Shown here: in pieces, positions 9,366-12,333 of the stretch
Position numbering within the stretch: position 1 is the first letter of the stretch
Layout of the letters: every line of letters starts with the position of its first letter
Position numbers and translations under genes: made by a program
Notes under the pieces: model-generated
The model's input: the letters and a program-made list of their open reading frames with translations, nothing else
Databases searched by the model: none
What the model was told of the DNA's origin: nothing
Assembly: GCF_001949145.1 (NCBI RefSeq)
Contig: NW_019091409.1
Coordinates: 225,218-237,550, forward strand
Length of the DNA: 12,333 nt
Direction of reading: 5' to 3'
Source of the DNA: Acanthaster planci
Taxonomy: Eukaryota > Echinodermata > Asteroidea > Valvatida > Acanthasteridae

Positions 9366-9702
9366 AACGACACCAAGTACAACCTCGACGCAAAATGCGG
9401 TGACTGCTTCTTGGTTCGACTCGGGACCAGTTTCCCCGATAATAGTAATCGACCCGGACAACCAAACTGTGACCTACGCCTCGATGGCTGAGGATGGTAC
9501 CGGGCCCTCCTCGACTGCGGGCTACGGAGTGCCCAGGCGGAATAATAAGACAGCGATCTACTTGAGTGCATACTTCACCTTTGGCGGCGGTTGGGATGGA
9601 AGTGGCATCCTTCCTGCCTGTCAGATGGCCCTAGAGCACATCAACTCACGTCCAGACATCTTAGCGGGTTACGATCTTAGAATGATTTGGAATGACACGC
9701 AG
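9274..9702 (+). CDS. GABA-B receptor-like class C GPCR, first coding exon (partial gene)
   Basis: This is the N-terminal 143 codons of a metabotropic receptor whose extracellular Venus-flytrap domain would bind GABA or another small ligand and signal through G proteins at the plasma membrane. Residues 1 to about 26 form a signal peptide: a basic start, then a hydrophobic core (VGILFILAGL). Residues 30-90 are a Thr/Ser-rich, low-conservation linker. From about residue 94 the pattern IYLSAYFTFGGGWDGSG, then MALEHINSRPDILAGYDL, matches the first strand, loop and helix of the GABA-B1-type ligand-binding lobe, where vertebrate GABBR1 has an SGGW motif and MALEDVNSRRDIL. N-glycosylation sequons lie at N63, N91 and N140. 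The ATG is the first in frame after an upstream in-frame TGA (9202-9204) and has A at -3. Met4 and Met5 are alternative starts. The exon stops just before the Cys expected after NDTQ. The binding lobe remainder and seven-helix domain are outside the window. Family assignment is good; subunit identity and ligand are not determinable. Confidence 0.85.
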
Positions 9703-9708
9703 GTAAGT
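9703..9708 (+). other. 5' splice site (GTAAGT donor)
   Basis: The exon end reads CAG|GTAAGT, a full match to the U1 snRNA donor consensus, placed exactly where similarity to the GABA-B ligand-binding domain stops. The 429-nt exon leaves phase 0. Reading through would add 14 unrelated residues before a stop at 9745-9747, which supports splicing here. Confidence 0.85.
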
Positions 9709-9993
9709 CTGATTTCCCCAAAAGAAAAGTTTACAATCAAATTCTAACTGGTCGAAAAGCGGTAAAAATATATAACAAACAAGCTTTCTCGAATCCACGA
9801 CTTCCCTCTTACTAGTACAGACGTCTTAATTAATTAACTTGTTGGCGCTGGCTGGCTCGTCATCCTTGGAAATAGTTGAAATTTTTAACGTACCAATATC
9901 ACTGCATTCTGTGGAAGGCAGAATATGAAACAAATCATATAGGGAAACTGACTTGGTGCTTATGAATGATTATAAAGATAAGCAGAGAATTTG

Positions 9994-10067
9994 AGGGGAT
10001 CGGGATTTTAACCTGCGGCCTCTAGAATACCGTACCAGTGCTCTACCAACTTAGCTACCCAGCCCTA
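9994..10067 (-). mobile_element. tRNA-derived SINE head (antisense, intronic)
   Basis: Read on the minus strand from about 10067 downward, the sequence begins GGGCTGGGTAGC. It has a perfect box A (TAGCTAAGTTGG against TRGCNNAGYNGG), followed by TAGAGCACTGGTAC, typical of tRNA-like SINE heads. The box B is decayed: GGTTAAAATCC instead of GGTTCGANTCC. The anticodon stem no longer pairs well, so this is not a functional tRNA gene. It lies inside the first intron of the receptor gene, opposite to its transcription. No target-site duplication was identified and the extent of the SINE body below 9994 is uncertain. A lone tRNA pseudogene is the alternative. Confidence 0.65.
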
Positions 10068-10819
10068 TGTTGGTGGCTCTTCCCATTTGTCAATATCTCT
10101 GTTGGGGGGTGCTAGCCAGAAGAAGAGGATATATGTACAACCTCTATTTAAGTTGGATGTATCCTCATATTTCTGATAATTTCCGAACAGAACAATATTC
10201 CGGACCAACTCATACGCCAACAAACTCGTACGCCTTAAAAGTGATGGTGGTAAGATACGTGCGTATTTATAAAGTACATAGTGTACCATTACGTCTTAAC
10301 GTGTAAAAGCTCATTTCGGTGCGCTTATGCGTTGTTATGAGTTAACTTTAAAACTCATCCATGAGAGGTCATCATTGCAAAAACATTTACATGAAAATTT
10401 GTATTTATTTTCTTGGCTGTTTGTGTTTATGATATTTTTTTGGAAATGTGTATAGCTCTGAAAAAATCGTTAGTTTTTCTTCTTTTTTTTTTTACAGCAA
10501 CATCAAAAGCGTATACCACCAAAACGATTGATACAACAAACGATACAATAGCAGGACTGTACTAATAGCACAACCTCGTGCAACTTTGGTATCTATGAGA
10601 TGCCGACACTACCCTGGCGGCGGCAGGAAACCGCGATTTGCCAGTAGGCCTTTTCACAGACAGATAATGTAGTCACGTCCAACTAAAACAATCTGTCACA
10701 AAAGTAAGAAAAATCTCGTTTGGCAAAATCTTTTTACGGTAATCGATCTTTAAATGGCCGGGGCGAGTAAAAGAAAAATTCACATGCAGAAAAGCTACGT
10801 GTGCATGCGTTGGATGATG

Positions 10820-10833
10820 ATGCGTGCACGCAT
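10820..10833. repeat. 14-bp palindrome ATGCGTGCACGCAT
   Basis: A perfect self-complementary 14-mer in alternating purine-pyrimidine sequence, within a stretch of GTGCATGCG-type words (10798-10865). Such sequence can adopt Z-DNA or a cruciform; no function is shown. Confidence 0.4.
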
Positions 10834-11352
10834 GAGGTAGTCGATGTGCGAGTGGCCATGCGTACAAGTAAACCTGTTCCCTCTCAGTTTCTTCCATCGT
10901 TCAATCTAAACAACTCAGAAACGAAAGAACAATTTTGCTTTTGTATACCGGTGCTTCAAATGAGGACATAACTCTAAACCATACGAATTATAGAAATGAA
11001 TGCACAATACTCAAATTTATTTATTTTGTTAGAAAAGCCTGGATAGGCCTGTGATAAGTTTTAAAGCGTTTTAAATATTGAACAAGAAGTGTGCAGGCGT
11101 AAGGTGAGGAAATTAATACTCAATAACATCCTGATCCTCCAATGCTCATATCGTCCTCTCCTTTCGTTACTAGTTTTCCACACGCTCAACAATATTTCCA
11201 GGAACACTGAAATTGAAAATCCCAAGAACTTGAATTGGGCATTTTTCCCAGTGCAACAAACTTTCTAAGCATTCAAAAATCTGTTCAATTTTGATATGGT
11301 AGAATTTCACGGACTGAACGTCACGAGACAATATTCAACTAAAGTGGGTCGC

Positions 11353-11401
11353 GCTATTTCGTGCTATACACTAATATGTGTATGTGAGATAGTGAAATAG
11401 C
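11353..11401. repeat. Imperfect hairpin in the first intron
   Basis: GCTATTTC (11353-11360) pairs exactly with GAAATAGC (11394-11401). Partial pairing continues inward (GTGCTATACAC against GTATGTGAGATAG). This could be a small decayed inverted-repeat element. Confidence 0.4.
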
Positions 11402-12266
11402 ATTATATACCCCACCTGGTTAATGTTTACTTTGCCCGCGTTGTCGTGTCTGGACAATTCGCTTGTCAAGTGACGTGACAGAAGTCTTTTCCGACTGTGT
11501 TAATTAGTTTACTTATTTATCTGCATTAGACACTCTACACATGCATACATCTACTGCATCGATATTAATTATTATCTAAGTGTAAATATATGTAAGGATG
11601 CATTGTGTAAACTCCTGAGTTTCATTTTAAATAATCGGGACCATTACGGCTTTCAAGGGCCCAGGGCTTGGTATATTCGGGCAAACCAGGTCCATTTTTA
11701 CAAGCGCCTATCGAATAATCCAGCCACTTTAACTACGTGGGACTGCTGCACTCGCAGGGAGACGGCACTTACACCGTTGCTGGAGGCTGTAGGACGGGCA
11801 TGTCTCGCAAAAGCTGCCTCTTCCTAAAGGGGCATATATTTAGCCTCTGATACAGTGTCCGTCAGATCCTCTCCAAGATGTCGTTCAAATTTTGAAAGCC
11901 CCGTTTGCCGACCTGTAAACGGAAACGCGCCGACCCAATATATTCCTGGCTTTTCAACGGAGACAACATGACTGTGCGTGTCTTGAATTGCCCTCCTCGC
12001 TGGCCACTCTTTTAAGCAATCGAGCATCACGCGCGCATTTGGTAAAGAGACAAAGAGGGAACCCTGCTGCCCCCCCCAAAAAAGACGAAGTCACGAGAGG
12101 TCTTGAACGGTGTGCTATCAATGAAATGAAAGTGGACAGTATCCTGCCTTAACTGATACAAGTGCAAGGGAGTTTTATCACAGACAGACGTGTCAGACTG
12201 GGAATATTACAGACATAGACTGACATAGGTATCAAAGGCATATAAGCTTACACGAACATGGAAAGG

Positions 12267-12333
12267 AAAACATCACAGATAGAGACAGGAACGGGTGAGA
12301 AAACTACATCACAGATATGCAGACAAGGGTGAG
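12267..12333 (+). repeat. Start of a 33-34 bp tandem repeat (minisatellite), cut by window edge
   Basis: Two adjacent units, 12267-12299 and 12300-12333, share AAAAC..ACATCACAGATA, then a CAGACA-like stretch, then GGGTGAG, and differ by a few substitutions and short indels. Looser matches with ACAGACA and ACATAG words occur upstream from 12180. The array probably continues to the right, so copy number is unknown. Confidence 0.6.

Larger units (their letters stand above)
9703..12333 (+). other. First coding intron (5' part, continues past window)
   Basis: No open frame downstream encodes the expected next segment of the receptor (a Cys followed by the helix and strand leading to the conserved GCS region), so the intron must extend beyond the right edge and be at least 2.6 kb. 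It holds an antisense tRNA-derived SINE (9994-10067), a poly-T tract ending in TACAG (10483-10496), a 14-bp palindrome (10820-10833), an imperfect hairpin (11353-11401) and the start of a tandem repeat (12267 onward). I see no other gene in it on either strand. Confidence 0.7.

Noticed and set aside
9353-9571. 72-codon minus-strand frame
   Set aside because: It is the antisense shadow of the receptor exon.
9994-10067. Functional tRNA gene
   Set aside because: Box B is degenerate and the anticodon stem does not pair, so a SINE head or pseudogene is the better call.
10483-10496. Polypyrimidine tract ending TACAG, a good-looking splice acceptor in the receptor intron
   Set aside because: Joined in the required phase 0, the following sequence gives 17 codons unlike any class C GPCR and then a TAG. 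It is probably a decoy.
881-11050. Frequent AGGCCT/TAGGCCTA words through the window
   Set aside because: About six AGGCCT sites against three expected is only a mild excess. It is suggestive of genome-specific word bias but not a discrete feature.

Overview
This window looks like nuclear DNA from a metazoan, most likely a marine invertebrate and possibly a deuterostome such as an echinoderm, hemichordate or cephalochordate. It is intron-rich and gene-poor, mostly AT-rich. It has no bacterial operon structure or ribosome-binding sites. It contains tRNA-derived SINEs and an inverted-repeat DNA transposon remnant. The only convincing coding sequence ends at a textbook eukaryotic 5' splice site. 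The phylum is inferred from general sequence character and is not proven.

Layout: positions 1-2230 hold no recognisable gene, only small hairpins, short repeats and palindromes. Positions 2252-2619 hold two neighbouring inverted-repeat elements. The second is a clean non-autonomous DNA transposon (MITE) of 242 bp with a perfect 8-bp target-site duplication. At about 3128-3310 there is a SINE with a tRNA-like head and a CORE/MIR-like central domain. Positions 3320-8930 are gene-free as far as can be seen, with homopolymer runs and a cluster of palindromes near 7.27-7.33 kb. Positions 8940-9273 look like the promoter and 5' leader of the gene that follows (CCAAT box, TATA-like element, two upstream ATGs).

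The gene is a 5' coding exon (9274-9702, + strand, 143 codons). It encodes a signal peptide, a Thr/Ser-rich linker and the first part of a Venus-flytrap ligand-binding domain of the GABA-B receptor type (class C GPCR). The exon ends in phase 0 at CAG|GTAAGT. The rest of the window (9703-12333) appears to be the start of a large first coding intron. It contains an antisense tRNA-derived SINE and runs off the right edge in what looks like the beginning of a 33-34 bp tandem repeat. The remaining exons must lie to the right of the window.

I found no complete new biological system. The observations most worth checking are the MITE with its intact target-site duplication and central CRE palindrome, the CORE-SINE, and the GABA-B-like receptor exon with its upstream ORFs.
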